Assembly: GCF_014211915.1 (NCBI RefSeq)
Contig: NZ_CP060040.1
Span: 1,798,001-1,862,000, forward strand
Direction: 5' to 3'
DNA: 64,000 bases
Source: Burkholderia cenocepacia
GTDB taxonomy: Bacteria > Pseudomonadota > Gammaproteobacteria > Burkholderiales > Burkholderiaceae
Shown: piece by piece, positions 54,138-63,772 of the stretch
Position numbering within the stretch: the stretch's first letter is position 1
Layout of the letters: every line of letters starts with the position of its first letter
Made by a program: the position numbers and the translations under genes
Notes under the pieces: model-generated
What the model saw: only the letters and a program-made list of their open reading frames with translations
Told to the model about the DNA's origin: nothing
Databases searched by the model: none

Positions 54138-55940
54138 TCAGTCCGTCGGCGCGACCGACGCCAGCGCGATCCGCGCCTTCTCTTCCGGGCTGCCCGCCAC
54201 GTAATACTTCTTCGCCCAGCTCGAATCGGGCGCAAGCGCGAGCCGCGCATGCGCGCCCGCATCCGTACCCGTACCCGTGCCGTGCTGCCGTTTCGCGTTG
54301 ATCGCCAGCGCCCGTGCGCGATAGTGCTCGTAAAGCCGCAGGAATTCCGCGAGATAGATCGCCGCGATCCGCTTGTCGCGGATCTCGAGCAGGTTCTCGT
54401 CGTTGTACTGCTCGGAATTGCGGCTCATGTTCGCCGAACCCGTATAGACCACCGGATTCGCGCCTTCCGCGTCGATCACGATGAACTTGTGATGGATCAC
54501 GACGGGCGGAAAGGCCGGCGCCGGTTCGCCCGGAAAGAGTCGCAACTCCGGCTCGAAGCCTTGCGGCACGGTGGCCGGCGAAAAATACGACGCGTCGATC
54601 ACGTCGTGGTTGTCGCGGCTGCGGTGGTACAGCTCGAGGTTCGCGAGCGTCGCCGCATCGAGCGTCTGCCCGGCCTGCCGCGCGGCATCGGCCTTCGTCG
54701 CGCTGCCCACGTTGATCTTGTTCACCAGGCCGAACATCATCAGCCCGCGGTCGCCGGCCGCGAAACACGCATCGCGCAGCGCGGCGTCGGTCGGCATGAA
54801 CAGGCAGAACGACACCGAATGCTTCGCGGCCGCGATCGCGGCGACGATCGTATCGATCTCGGTACGCTGCCCCGCCGGCTCCGGCGAGTAGGCGACGCGC
54901 ACCTGCGCGCTGCCGATCGTCATCGGCGCCGACCAGCCCGGCGACAGCCGCGCGGTCTCCGCGATCGACGGATTCCCGGCCAGCGCGTGGGCGCGCTCGT
55001 TGTACAGCGCGGCGAGCGCGGGCGAATCGAACGCATGCAGCACGTTGGCCTGCTCGGTCAGCCCCTCGGTCGTGAAGTTCGCGGAGCCGGTCAGCACGCG
55101 CGCGGGCGCCGGGTTCGACGGCGCATCGGTCACGATGAACTTGTCGTGCATGATGTGCGTCTTGTCGCGCGGCGCGAGCGTCGCGATGCCTTGCAGCGCA
55201 TCGACGGCCGGCTGGTTCGGCGACGGCAGCGGCGGCTTGCCCTTGCGCGCCATCGTGTGCGCGTCGTAGACGATCGCGAGCGACGCTTCGCCGTGCTTGC
55301 GCCCAAACGCCTGGAACGCGGGCAGCGCCCACAGCGTGTCGGTCAGGTGATAGACGGCCGACACCGCGCGCGACGCGGGATCGAGCATCTGAGGGAACAC
55401 CTGCTCCATGTCGTTCGCGAGCCACGTGCGCAGCTTCAGCGCCTGCGCGGCGCTCGGCGCCTCGTTCGGCGCGAGGCCGAGCGCCGCGACCTGCTTCGCG
55501 AACGCCTGCGAGCTGACCACCGCGCGGTTGAACCACGTGCCGATGCCGTCCTCGATGTGCGCGGGCAGCACGACGTCGCACACGCCGGCTTGCGCGTCGA
55601 GCACCTGCAGGTTCGCCGGCGTGCCGACGACCGGATAGACGTCGTAGCGGAACGACGCACCGCGATCCTGCGGATCGATGCGTGCATCCCACCACATGAA
55701 TTTCTGGATCGGCGCCTGATCGGTCGGCGCATCGCCCTGCGTGTCGGCGGCCGGGCCGTCGAACGTCAGGCGGTTGGGCAGCCAGCTGTCCGGCGCACGC
55801 GTCTTGCCGTCGGCCGACCAGAAGCCCGGCGTGCGCCGGATCGCGAAGCCGAGGAAATCGGACCGCGACGCCGCATCGGGCCAGTCGAAAGCCAGCAGGA
55901 CCAGGGTGGGGGAAAGATAGCTGCGCACGCTGACGGTCAT
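54138..55940 (-). CDS. Phospholipase D-superfamily protein with two HKD motifs
   Basis: The 600-residue protein has two PLD catalytic motifs, HDKFIVTD followed by GSANFT (about 266-293) and HHKFIVID followed by GSANMS (about 499-525), so one complete active site is expected. The N-terminal quarter is unassigned. There is no signal peptide. PLD-fold enzymes act on phospholipids, nucleic acids or cardiolipin; the substrate here is unknown. A Gly/Thr repeat (GTGTGTDAG) sits near the C-terminus. Just upstream is a DeoR regulator gene on the same strand. Confidence 0.87.
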   Translation of the reverse strand: MTVSVRSYLSPTLVLLAFDWPDAASRSDFLGFAIRRTPGFWSADGKTRAPDSWLPNRLTFDGPAADTQGDAPTDQAPIQKFMWWDARIDPQDRGASFRYDVYPVVGTPANLQVLDAQAGVCDVVLPAHIEDGIGTWFNRAVVSSQAFAKQVAALGLAPNEAPSAAQALKLRTWLANDMEQVFPQMLDPASRAVSAVYHLTDTLWALPAFQAFGRKHGEASLAIVYDAHTMARKGKPPLPSPNQPAVDALQGIATLAPRDKTHIMHDKFIVTDAPSNPAPARVLTGSANFTTEGLTEQANVLHAFDSPALAALYNERAHALAGNPSIAETARLSPGWSAPMTIGSAQVRVAYSPEPAGQRTEIDTIVAAIAAAKHSVSFCLFMPTDAALRDACFAAGDRGLMMFGLVNKINVGSATKADAARQAGQTLDAATLANLELYHRSRDNHDVIDASYFSPATVPQGFEPELRLFPGEPAPAFPPVVIHHKFIVIDAEGANPVVYTGSANMSRNSEQYNDENLLEIRDKRIAAIYLAEFLRLYEHYRARALAINAKRQHGTGTGTDAGAHARLALAPDSSWAKKYYVAGSPEEKARIALASVAPTD

Positions 55941-56045
55941 TCGTTGCTCCCTGGCCCGACGGCCGGTCGAGGTGAATGAGTCAGTCTTGACGATGGTCTT
56001 TCCCGCGCGATGACGCTTCCATGAACCTTGTATGTCGGATGCGCG

Positions 56046-56804
56046 TCAGTCGCACACGAGCAGCTCGACCCCGCGCGCCGTCAGCGCGCGGCGCACGGCC
56101 TTGTCGGGCGCGCGCTCGGTCACCAGATAGCGGGCGGCGGCCGCGCCGTTGATCCGCACCGGCGTCACGCGGCCGAATTTCGAATGGTCGGCGACGATGA
56201 TCGCCGTGCCGGCCGCCGCGATCATCCGGCTACGCACTTCGGCCGCCAGCCGCGAGTAGTCGGTGCACTCGCCGTCGGGCGTGATGCCGCCGGCGCCAAC
56301 GAACGCGAAATCGACGTGGTATTGCGCGAGCTGGTGGATCGTGTCGAGCCCGAAGGTGGCGTCCTCGTCGTCGGACAGCTCGCCGCCGAGCAGCGTCACG
56401 CGGTTGCCGTTGCGCCGCGCGAGCACGAAAGCGGTACGCCAGTCGTTCGTGTAGATCGACAGCCGGTGCCGGTCGGCGAGCGCCAGCGCGACCGCATGCG
56501 GCGTGCTGCCCGAATCGATCAGCACCGATGCATCGTCGGGCACGAATTCGGCCGCGCGCCGCCCGATCGCGCGCTTCGCGTCGGCGTTCGCGGCTTCGCG
56601 CTCGGACAGGCTCGGCTCGCGGCGATCCGCGGCCAGCGCGCCGCCGTGCGTCATCACGAGCAGGCCGCGCGCGGCCAGCGCATTCAGGTCGCGCCGCACG
56701 GTTTCGCGCGACACGTCGAGCGAACGCACGAGTTCCGCGACCGACAGCGCGCCCGACCGTCCGAGCTCCGACAGGATGTATTGATGACGTTGTTCCGCCA
56801 GCAT
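56046..56804 (-). CDS. DeoR-family transcriptional regulator
   Basis: From MLAEQRHQYIL (56804) the protein has 252 residues. The DeoR helix-turn-helix is LVRSLDVSRETVRRDLNALAARGLL (about 24-48), followed by the family's GG loop THGGALA and the sugar-phosphate isomerase-like sensor with VLIDSGSTPHAVA, YTNDW, LLGGELSDDEDATFG and VADHSKFGR. The effector is normally a phosphorylated sugar. The frame continues upstream to 57284 without coding character. No sugar genes adjoin it, so its target is not visible here. Confidence 0.9.
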   Translation of the reverse strand: MLAEQRHQYILSELGRSGALSVAELVRSLDVSRETVRRDLNALAARGLLVMTHGGALAADRREPSLSEREAANADAKRAIGRRAAEFVPDDASVLIDSGSTPHAVALALADRHRLSIYTNDWRTAFVLARRNGNRVTLLGGELSDDEDATFGLDTIHQLAQYHVDFAFVGAGGITPDGECTDYSRLAAEVRSRMIAAAGTAIIVADHSKFGRVTPVRINGAAAARYLVTERAPDKAVRRALTARGVELLVCD

Positions 56805-57032
56805 CGCGTGTGCGCCCGAGGCGACTGGTAATGGGTAAGCCGGCCATTGTATTACGGACGTTTGACGACCATTTGACTGCGCCGGGTAAGCGGCCAGGCA
56901 GCGTCCGGGCGCGTCTCCCCGAAAGCGAAATTCACTATTGTCCGGCGCGCGCGAATCCCGGCGGCGCCCGGCGCTACACTTTGCGCTTCGCCGAACGACC
57001 GACCAATACCGACCATCAAAGGGGCTCGCGCC

Positions 57033-57218
57033 ATGTATCGCAAAGGCAGTGTGATCGAAATCCAGTTTCCGCCGGAACGCCTCAACGACGCGGCGGGTGA
57101 TCCGTACTGGATCGACCTGACGCTCGACGAAGCACGCCGGCTCTACGAACAGCTCGCCGCGCGCTTCGCGACCGACGCGCGCGCCAACCAGCCGCTCGAT
57201 ACGTTCTCGATCGACTGA
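57033..57218 (+). CDS. Small hypothetical protein (61 aa)
   Basis: This short gene encodes an acidic protein, starting MYRKGSVIEIQF and ending PLDTFSID, with a helical LTLDEARRLYEQLAARF in the middle. AAAGGGG lies 9 bp before the ATG. Its codon use is strongly G/C at the third position, and the peptide looks like a real folded unit: a beta strand then an amphipathic helix. I do not recognise a family. It stands alone between the DeoR gene (divergent) and the transporter gene. Confidence 0.6.
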   Translation: MYRKGSVIEIQFPPERLNDAAGDPYWIDLTLDEARRLYEQLAARFATDARANQPLDTFSID

Positions 57219-57422
57219 TCGCCGCCGCTGCGCGTCTCTCCGCGCAGCGCATCGCCGTGCTGCGGGCGCTGATCGCCGCCGCACCGCGCACCGGCGCGAT
57301 GACCGCCGGCACGATCACATGCCGCGTGGCATGAGTGCAGGATTCGACAAGACGTCGGCGCCGCTTCGCCCGATACTGGCCGACTTCCCTGTTCTGTCCG
57401 GCCGCGTCTCGGCCCGTCACGC

Positions 57423-58292
57423 ATGCTTACCTCGATCGTCGCCGCCGCCTTCGTCGCGCTCTGGTCCACCGGCTTCATCGTCGCCCGGGCGATCAAGCCC
57501 TACGCCGATCCGAACCTGTTCCTGCTCGCGCGCTTCGCGGGCACGGCCGCGCTGTTCGCCGTGGTGGCGCTCGTCGCGCGCGCGCCGTGGCCGGCCCGCC
57601 GCGAATGGCCGCGCCACCTGATCGCGGGCGCGCTGTTGCAAGGCGTCTATCTCGGCGCGAGCTACTGGGCCGTCGCGCAAGGGTTGAATGCGGGCGTGAT
57701 GGCGCTGCTCGGCGCGCTGCAGCCGCTCGCCACCGCCGTGGTCGCGGTCCCGCTGTTCAACGAGCGCCTGCCCGCGCGCGGCTGGCTCGGCATGGCGCTC
57801 GGGCTGGCCGGCGTCGCGCTCGTGCTCGCGCCGAAAGTCACGGGCGGCGTCGCGCCGCCGCCGGGCGCGGCGCCTGCGTGGCTCGTCGTCACCGTGTCGG
57901 TGCTGGCGGTCGGATCGATCACCGCCGGCTCGCTGTACCAGAAAGGCAAGCTCGCCCAGAGCGACCTGCGCACGGCGGTCGCCGTGCAGAACTTCGGCGC
58001 GGCGATCGTCGCGGCCGTGTTCGTCGCGCTGCTCCGTGAGACCCGCTGGATCGGCGCGCCGGCGCTGTGGGTGTCGCTCGTGTGGGGCGTCGTGTTCCTG
58101 TCGGGCGGCGCGGTCACGATGCTGATGTGGATGCTGCGGCGCGGCAATGCGGCGCGCGCGACGTCGCTGCTGTTCCTCGTGCCGCCGCTGGCTGCGCTGC
58201 AGGGTTACGGTCTGTTCGGCGAAACGCTCGCGCCGATCCAGCTCGCGGGCTTCGCGCTCGCGCTGGTGGGCGTCGTGCTCGCACGGCGCTAA
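57423..58292 (+). CDS. EamA/DMT-family transporter
   Basis: A 289-residue protein with ten hydrophobic segments in two EamA repeats. The first starts VAAAFVALWSTGFIVARAIKPYADPNLFLLARF and has GALQPLATAVVAVPLFNERLPARGWLG. The second ends in LVPPLAALQGYGLFGETLAPIQLAGFALALVGVVLARR. Members export amino acids or other metabolites. The substrate is unknown. The first ATG is used and no upstream extension is plausible. Confidence 0.9.
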   Translation: MLTSIVAAAFVALWSTGFIVARAIKPYADPNLFLLARFAGTAALFAVVALVARAPWPARREWPRHLIAGALLQGVYLGASYWAVAQGLNAGVMALLGALQPLATAVVAVPLFNERLPARGWLGMALGLAGVALVLAPKVTGGVAPPPGAAPAWLVVTVSVLAVGSITAGSLYQKGKLAQSDLRTAVAVQNFGAAIVAAVFVALLRETRWIGAPALWVSLVWGVVFLSGGAVTMLMWMLRRGNAARATSLLFLVPPLAALQGYGLFGETLAPIQLAGFALALVGVVLARR

Positions 58293-58473
58293 TGCGAGCC
58301 AGCGGGCACCCTCCGCCCGGCATCCTGCACCCGCCCGGCGCACCACGCACCACGGCGATGCGCCGCGTCTCGTCGATGCAACGCGACAGCGCCGGAAACG
58401 CAGGTCCGGCGCGGCGGCACGCCGCGATTGCGCTTATGATGAGCGCCTTGCAATTCGTTCCGGATCTTCCCTC

Positions 58474-59322
58474 ATGACCTCCGCCGATTACGCCAGCCGC
58501 CAACGCGCGATCATTGCCGAACTGAACGTCGCCCCGCACTTCGACGCCGAGGCCGAAATCGCCCGCCGCGTCGATTTCCTCGCGCAGTACCTTCGTTCGA
58601 CCGGCCTGCGGACCTACGTGCTCGGCATCAGCGGCGGCGTCGATTCGTCGACGGCCGGCCGGCTCGCGCAGCTATCGGTCGAGCGCCTGCGCGCCGACGG
58701 CTACGACGCGCGCTTCATCGCGATGCGCTTGCCGAACGGCGTGCAGAACGACGAAGAGGATGCGCAGCGCGCGCTGGCGTTCGTGCGCGCGGACGAGGTA
58801 TTGACGGTCGACGTGAAGCCGGCCGCCGATGCGATGCTCCGTTCGCTGGTCGCATCCGGCCACGCGTTCGAAACTCCGGCGCAGCAGGATTTCGTGCACG
58901 GCAACATCAAGGCGCGCGAGCGCATGATCGCGCAGTACGCGGTGGCCGGCGCACGGCGCGGCATCGTGATCGGCACCGATCACGCGGCCGAATCGCTGAT
59001 GGGTTTCTTCACGAAGTTCGGTGACGGCGGCGCGGACATCCTGCCGCTCGCGGGCCTGAGCAAGCGGCGCGTGCGCGGGGTGGCGCGCGCGCTCGGCGGC
59101 GAGGAGCTGATCGTGATGAAGGTGCCGACGGCCGACCTCGAGGAGCTGCGCCCGCTGCGCCCCGACGAGCACGCGTACGGCGTGACCTACGACGAGATCG
59201 ACGATTTCCTCGAAGGCAAGGCGGTTGCCGATCGCGTGTATGAAACGGTGCTGCGCTTCTACGACGGCTCGCGCCACAAGCGCGCGCTGCCGTACACGAT
59301 GTTCGACTGGCCGGCCGCATAA
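58474..59322 (+). CDS. nadE: Ammonia-dependent NAD synthetase
   Basis: From MTSADYASRQ (58474) the enzyme has 282 residues, close to E. coli NadE. The ATP pyrophosphatase P-loop is GISGGVDSSTAGRLAQ (about 48-63). The substrate-binding parts ARFIAMRLPNGVQNDEEDAQ, VHGNIKARERMIAQYAVAG, GTDHAAESLMGFFTKFGDGGADILPLAGLSK and RHKRALPY are all present. It makes NAD from deamido-NAD, ATP and ammonia and lacks the glutaminase domain. It is convergent with the S10 peptidase gene. Confidence 0.95.
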   Translation: MTSADYASRQRAIIAELNVAPHFDAEAEIARRVDFLAQYLRSTGLRTYVLGISGGVDSSTAGRLAQLSVERLRADGYDARFIAMRLPNGVQNDEEDAQRALAFVRADEVLTVDVKPAADAMLRSLVASGHAFETPAQQDFVHGNIKARERMIAQYAVAGARRGIVIGTDHAAESLMGFFTKFGDGGADILPLAGLSKRRVRGVARALGGEELIVMKVPTADLEELRPLRPDEHAYGVTYDEIDDFLEGKAVADRVYETVLRFYDGSRHKRALPYTMFDWPAA

Positions 59323-59403
59323 GCAAGCCGGCCGCCTCCCTCAGCCGACCTACCGCCACGCGCACCCTCCCGGCTGCGCGCGGCTTCCACTCGACGGGTC
59401 ACG

Positions 59404-61080
59404 CTACGCGTGCCCGCCCGTCTTCTTCGCCTGCAGCGCACGAATCCGCATCCGCGCGCCCGTATCGCTGACCGTCGCGTCGTACATCGTCGCGAGATCG
59501 CGCTTGAGCGCGGTGCGCGAGCCGCCGTCGAGATACACCATGTGCCCCGACGGATAGAACCGCGCGGACAGGTTCTGCCGCACCTTCTGGTCCTCCAGCG
59601 GCATCTGCTGCAGATCGATCACGGTCTGGTAGAACGGCGTCACGAAATCGTAGAAGCCGTTCGCGGACAGCACCTTCAGGTCGACGTTCAGCGCCATCAC
59701 CGCAGCGAGGTCGCCGGCCGTGTAGAGGATCACGTTCCCCTGCGCATCGATGCCCTGCTGCGCGCCGGTCGGGTCGATGTGGCTGAAATCCCAGTTCTTG
59801 AAGGCCTGATCGTTCAGGTCCGTGAACGCGGAGTTCGACGTGAACTTCAACTGCTCGTTCAGGTAGCTGTTCCACATCGCCGTATAGACGCCCGTCACGG
59901 CCGTCATCGTCGGATCGTTGCCGCCCGAATTCGGGTCGATCTTGCCGGCGATGCCCGACGAGATTCCGGTCACGCGGCCGTCATACGAACCGAGCGCGAG
60001 CCCCTGCGCATGCAGCAGCGTCGTCAGGAACAGCGAATTGCCGCGCGTGTCGTAGCCCGCGATATCGAGCCCCCACGATTGCAGCGTCGCCGTATCGATG
60101 CCCGTGTATGCGGACAGTTTCTGCACGGTGGCCGGGTTCGCATGCGGCACCGCGCGCAGCGCGCTCAGATAGTCGGTGCGCGCGAACTGCGCGACTTCCT
60201 CGACGAATGCGCCGAGATCGGTCGGCGCCGGCTTGATGCCGAGTTTCTTGTGATACCACGCGTCGGCCGCGGCGGTCGGCAGCGTGCCGACCGGGTTGCC
60301 GGCCTGCCGGTAATCGAGGATCGACGATTGCAGCGTGACGCCGTTCAGGTCGACGCCGTCCTCGTGCAGCTTGTACGCGAGCACGCAGCTGCGCGCGGTG
60401 CCGTACGATTCGCCGAACAGGTATTTCGGCGAATTCCAGCGGTTGTTCTTCGTCAGGTAGCGCTTGATGAACTGCTTCAGCGAATCCGCATCCTGGTCGA
60501 CGCCCCAGAAGTCGCGGTTCTTGTTCGGCGCGACGGCCGCCGAATAGCCGGTGCCGACCGGGTTGATGAACACCAGGTCGCTGTGGTCGATCATGCTGTC
60601 CGGGTTGTCTTCGATCTGGTACGGCGCGGGCGGCGTGAACCCCGGCATCGACGTCTTGATGCGCTTCGGCGCGAACGAGCCGAGCAGCACGAACACCGAC
60701 GACGAACCGGGCCCGCCGTTATAGAAGAACGTCACGGGCCGCGTTTCCTCCTTCGCGCCGTCGGCCGTGAACGCGACGTAGAAAATCTTCGCGGCCGGCT
60801 GCGAACTGCTCGGATCGACGGTCACGAGGTGGCCGACCGTCGCCGTGTACGCGATCCGCTTCCCGTCGATCAGGATCGTGTGGTGCGTGATCGCGGCCGC
60901 CTCGGTCGTGTCGGTCACCGAGTCGTCCGGGCCGTTGCCGTACGCGACCGGGTCGAAGAACGGCTGGTCGCGGCCGTGGCTCAGCGCGACCGGGTTGATG
61001 GTCGGCGGCACGCCATGCGAATTGTGGTCGCCGTGATGCAGCGGATACACGCCGCCGGAGGATGCGGAATCGATGTCCAT
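59404..61080 (-). CDS. S10 family serine carboxypeptidase-like protein
   Basis: The 558-residue protein has the S10 catalytic elements: oxyanion strand FFYNGGPGSSSVF, Ser in YLFGESYGTAR, Asp in LSANGFYDFVTPF and His in FYPSGHMVYLD. Serine carboxypeptidases remove C-terminal residues at acid pH. The N-terminus (MDIDSASSGGVYPLHHGDH) is not a signal peptide and is His-rich. It lies 72 bp after the S53 protease gene on the same strand, so an acid-active endopeptidase/exopeptidase pair is likely expressed together. Export, if any, is not through Sec or Tat. Confidence 0.9.
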   Translation of the reverse strand: MDIDSASSGGVYPLHHGDHNSHGVPPTINPVALSHGRDQPFFDPVAYGNGPDDSVTDTTEAAAITHHTILIDGKRIAYTATVGHLVTVDPSSSQPAAKIFYVAFTADGAKEETRPVTFFYNGGPGSSSVFVLLGSFAPKRIKTSMPGFTPPAPYQIEDNPDSMIDHSDLVFINPVGTGYSAAVAPNKNRDFWGVDQDADSLKQFIKRYLTKNNRWNSPKYLFGESYGTARSCVLAYKLHEDGVDLNGVTLQSSILDYRQAGNPVGTLPTAAADAWYHKKLGIKPAPTDLGAFVEEVAQFARTDYLSALRAVPHANPATVQKLSAYTGIDTATLQSWGLDIAGYDTRGNSLFLTTLLHAQGLALGSYDGRVTGISSGIAGKIDPNSGGNDPTMTAVTGVYTAMWNSYLNEQLKFTSNSAFTDLNDQAFKNWDFSHIDPTGAQQGIDAQGNVILYTAGDLAAVMALNVDLKVLSANGFYDFVTPFYQTVIDLQQMPLEDQKVRQNLSARFYPSGHMVYLDGGSRTALKRDLATMYDATVSDTGARMRIRALQAKKTGGHA

Positions 61081-61152
61081 CGTGCTGCTCCTGGAGGTGA
61101 AAAAGACGCGGGCAGACCACCCGCGTCGAACGGAAAGGCGTGTGCCCGTGCG

Positions 61153-62742
61153 TCAGCTCGACGGCTTGCGCGCGAGGATCGTGGCGAGCTGCGCGCCGTT
61201 CGGGCTGCCGAGGCCCGTGCAGGCGTCCCAGCCGGACGCGGCCGCATAAGTGCCGTTCGAGCCTTTCGTGATGTCGCGCAGCGCGCCCGGATGCTTGTAC
61301 AGCACCGGATTGATCCAGCCGGCCGACGCGCCGTTCGCCGCATTGATCCGTGCGATCAGCGCCGCCCACAGCGGTGCGACCGCGCTCGTGCCCCCCATCA
61401 CCGCGGGCGTGCCGGCCACCGACACTTCGTAGCCCGTCTGCGGCGACGCGTCGCCGGCCACGTCCGGCACGCCGCGCTTCGCGAGCGGCGTGGTGCTGCC
61501 GTCGGCGCGCGCGACCTTCAGCCCCTGCTGCCACGCCGGCAGGTCGAACAGCGCACTGACGCCGCCGCCGCCCGCACCGCCGCCGGATGCCTCGTCGTTC
61601 CACGTGACCTCGCTGCGAATGCCCTGCCCGGGCAGCGCGTCGAGCTGCGTGCCACCGCAGCCGAGTACGTACGGGCTCGACGCGGGAAAGTCGACGTGAT
61701 CGGCGCCATCCTGCAGCCCGTCGCCAGAGCCGCTGTCGCCCGACGCCGCGCAGACGGTGATGCCCTGCGCGGCGGCCGCCTGCAGCACGCGATTGAACGC
61801 CTGCGCCGACTGCGCCTGCCAGATCGCTTCCGGGCCGCCCCAGCTGATCGAGATCACGGACGGTTGGTTCGTCTTGTCGGTCACGGCCGCGTTGACGGCC
61901 TGGATGAAGCCCGCATCGCTGTTCGGCGCGAAGTACACCGCGATCTTCGCGGCCGGTGCGATCGCGCCGGCGATTTCGATGTCGAGCGCGACTTCGCCGT
62001 CCGGGCCGTTCGGCTCGCCGGTCGGCGCATTGCGGCCGGTGCCGACGTTCACGTCGACGAGCTTGGGCGGCGTCGTGATGCCGAGCCCGCGGAAATACTG
62101 CTGGATGTCGGCCGCGCGATAGCCGCCGCCGAGCTCGATGATCGCGATGCATTGCCCGGCGCCGTCGCCGGCCGGAAAGTCGTACAGCGACGCGAGCTGG
62201 ATCGGCGTGAACGTGACGGCCGCCGCGCCGCGCGCCGGCTTGAACGGCGGACGGAAGCGGAAGTGCGGCCGCGCCTGCGGGCGGCTGTCGAGGCCGAGCA
62301 CGGCCGTGACCGCATCGCCGAGATCGTCGGGCAGCGCGATCGGGCCCGAGCGGCCGCGATACTGGCCGATCGACCGATGCTCGAAACGCTCGAGCTTCAC
62401 GCTGAACGCGGCTTCGAACTGCGCGATCGTGCCGGACAACACGACGACGCTCTCGACCGGATCGACGCGATCGACCGTCAGCTGATGACGGTGCGCGAAG
62501 TCCTCGGTCTTGCGAATGTCGTCGGGATTGGCGGAGAAACGCTGCGCGAATGCGTCGCGCGACACCGGTTTTGCACGGGCGTCGCCGGTGGCGAGCTGGT
62601 GAACCAATGCGTCGAGTTGCCCTTCTTCCTGCCGCCGCAACATGATCGTGACGTGGATGCGTTCTGCCGGATCGCACTGGCCGAGACACTTGGACTCGGG
62701 GACGATGCGGGGTTCACGGTCGGCTTGAAGATGCCTTGCCAT
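61153..62742 (-). CDS. S53 sedolisin (serine-carboxyl) peptidase with prodomain
   Basis: From MARHLQADREP (62742) the protein has 529 residues. An activation prodomain (about 28-165) is followed by the catalytic domain. Here DGEVALDIEIAG supplies the Glu and Asp, ASGDSGSGDG supplies the oxyanion Asp, and MGGTSAVAPLWAALIA supplies the nucleophilic Ser. The C-terminal calcium site is RDITKGSNG...GWDACTGLGSPNG. Sedolisins self-activate at low pH. No signal peptide is visible. It is first in an apparent operon with the S10 peptidase gene. Confidence 0.92.
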   Translation of the reverse strand: MARHLQADREPRIVPESKCLGQCDPAERIHVTIMLRRQEEGQLDALVHQLATGDARAKPVSRDAFAQRFSANPDDIRKTEDFAHRHQLTVDRVDPVESVVVLSGTIAQFEAAFSVKLERFEHRSIGQYRGRSGPIALPDDLGDAVTAVLGLDSRPQARPHFRFRPPFKPARGAAAVTFTPIQLASLYDFPAGDGAGQCIAIIELGGGYRAADIQQYFRGLGITTPPKLVDVNVGTGRNAPTGEPNGPDGEVALDIEIAGAIAPAAKIAVYFAPNSDAGFIQAVNAAVTDKTNQPSVISISWGGPEAIWQAQSAQAFNRVLQAAAAQGITVCAASGDSGSGDGLQDGADHVDFPASSPYVLGCGGTQLDALPGQGIRSEVTWNDEASGGGAGGGGVSALFDLPAWQQGLKVARADGSTTPLAKRGVPDVAGDASPQTGYEVSVAGTPAVMGGTSAVAPLWAALIARINAANGASAGWINPVLYKHPGALRDITKGSNGTYAAASGWDACTGLGSPNGAQLATILARKPSS

Positions 62743-63017
62743 GTTCAGACCCTCCTTGGTACCGCGTTGCACGGAACAGCCAGGAAATCGGACATAGCCC
62801 GCGGAAGACGGTTCCGTTCGGTCAGTCGATTCGCGACGGCGCGCTTGCGACGCGCGAAGTAACAGGAAGTTTAGAACAGTCAGACGATTTGCGCGCACGC
62901 CCTTCCGCGGCAACGCGCACGCGGGAAGGCCGGCATCGCGCGCGGCCCGTATCGATTCGAGCATGGGCCTGCCTGCGCGGCCGATCGATCCGCGCGGCGG
63001 CCATGTCGGCGCAACCC

Positions 63018-63638
63018 TCAATCCATCGACAGCCGCAGCGCGAAACCGATCAACGCCGCGGAAAAGGTCCAGCGCTGCACCGTCTGTGCGAGCGGATGCG
63101 CGCGCATCCACGCCGCGATGCGCGACGCGCCGAACACGCACGCGAGGTCGAAGCACACGCCGGCCGCCACCAGCAGCGCGCCGAGCTCGAACATCTGCCA
63201 GACGACCGGCCCGACCTCGGGCCGCACGAACTGCGGCAGCAGCACCGAACAGAACAGCAGCGCCTTCGGGTTCAGCAGGTTGGTCAGCAGCCCCTTTACG
63301 AACGACTGGCGCAACTCGCCCGCCGCCGCGTCGCCGTCGCCGAGCGCGAACACCGGCGAGCGGAACACCTGGATCGCGACATACGCGAGATAGAGCGCGC
63401 CGCCATAGCGGATCACCTCGTAGAGCCACGGCGCGCTGCGGATCAACGCCGCGACGCCGCACGCCGACAGCGTCACGTGCGCGGTGCGCGCGAGCGACAG
63501 GCCGGCCGCCGCCGCCATCCCCGGCCGCACGCCGCGGCCGATGCTGGTCTGCAGCACGAGCGCCATGTCGGGCCCCGGTACCGCATAAATGGCCGCCAGC
63601 GCGGCGAGATAAATCAACAGCAAATGCGTGGAAATCAT
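63018..63638 (-). CDS. LysE/RhtB-family exporter
   Basis: A 206-residue exporter with the family opening LLLIYLAALAAIYAVPGPDMALVLQTSIGRG, the middle YEVIRYGGALYLAYVAIQVF and LLTNLLNPKALLFCSVLLPQF. It is divergent from an Lrp-type regulator gene. This is a common LysE-type pairing in which the regulator senses the amino acid and induces its export. It is a different paralogue from the one at 20367-20999. Confidence 0.9.
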   Translation of the reverse strand: MISTHLLLIYLAALAAIYAVPGPDMALVLQTSIGRGVRPGMAAAAGLSLARTAHVTLSACGVAALIRSAPWLYEVIRYGGALYLAYVAIQVFRSPVFALGDGDAAAGELRQSFVKGLLTNLLNPKALLFCSVLLPQFVRPEVGPVVWQMFELGALLVAAGVCFDLACVFGASRIAAWMRAHPLAQTVQRWTFSAALIGFALRLSMD

Positions 63639-63772
63639 GGTCTGCCCCCGTCCTTCATTGACGATATGTTGCCGCTGAAGGTGGAGGGATTACTGGCCAT
63701 CTTTGGCGCGGAATTGGCAACTCATAGGGGAATCCGCCACAATTATGAAATCACGACAAGGATTCCGCCAAC

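Noticed and set aside
59410..62862. 1150-codon open frame antisense to the S10 and S53 genes
   Set aside because: Shadow of two genes with intact catalytic motifs.
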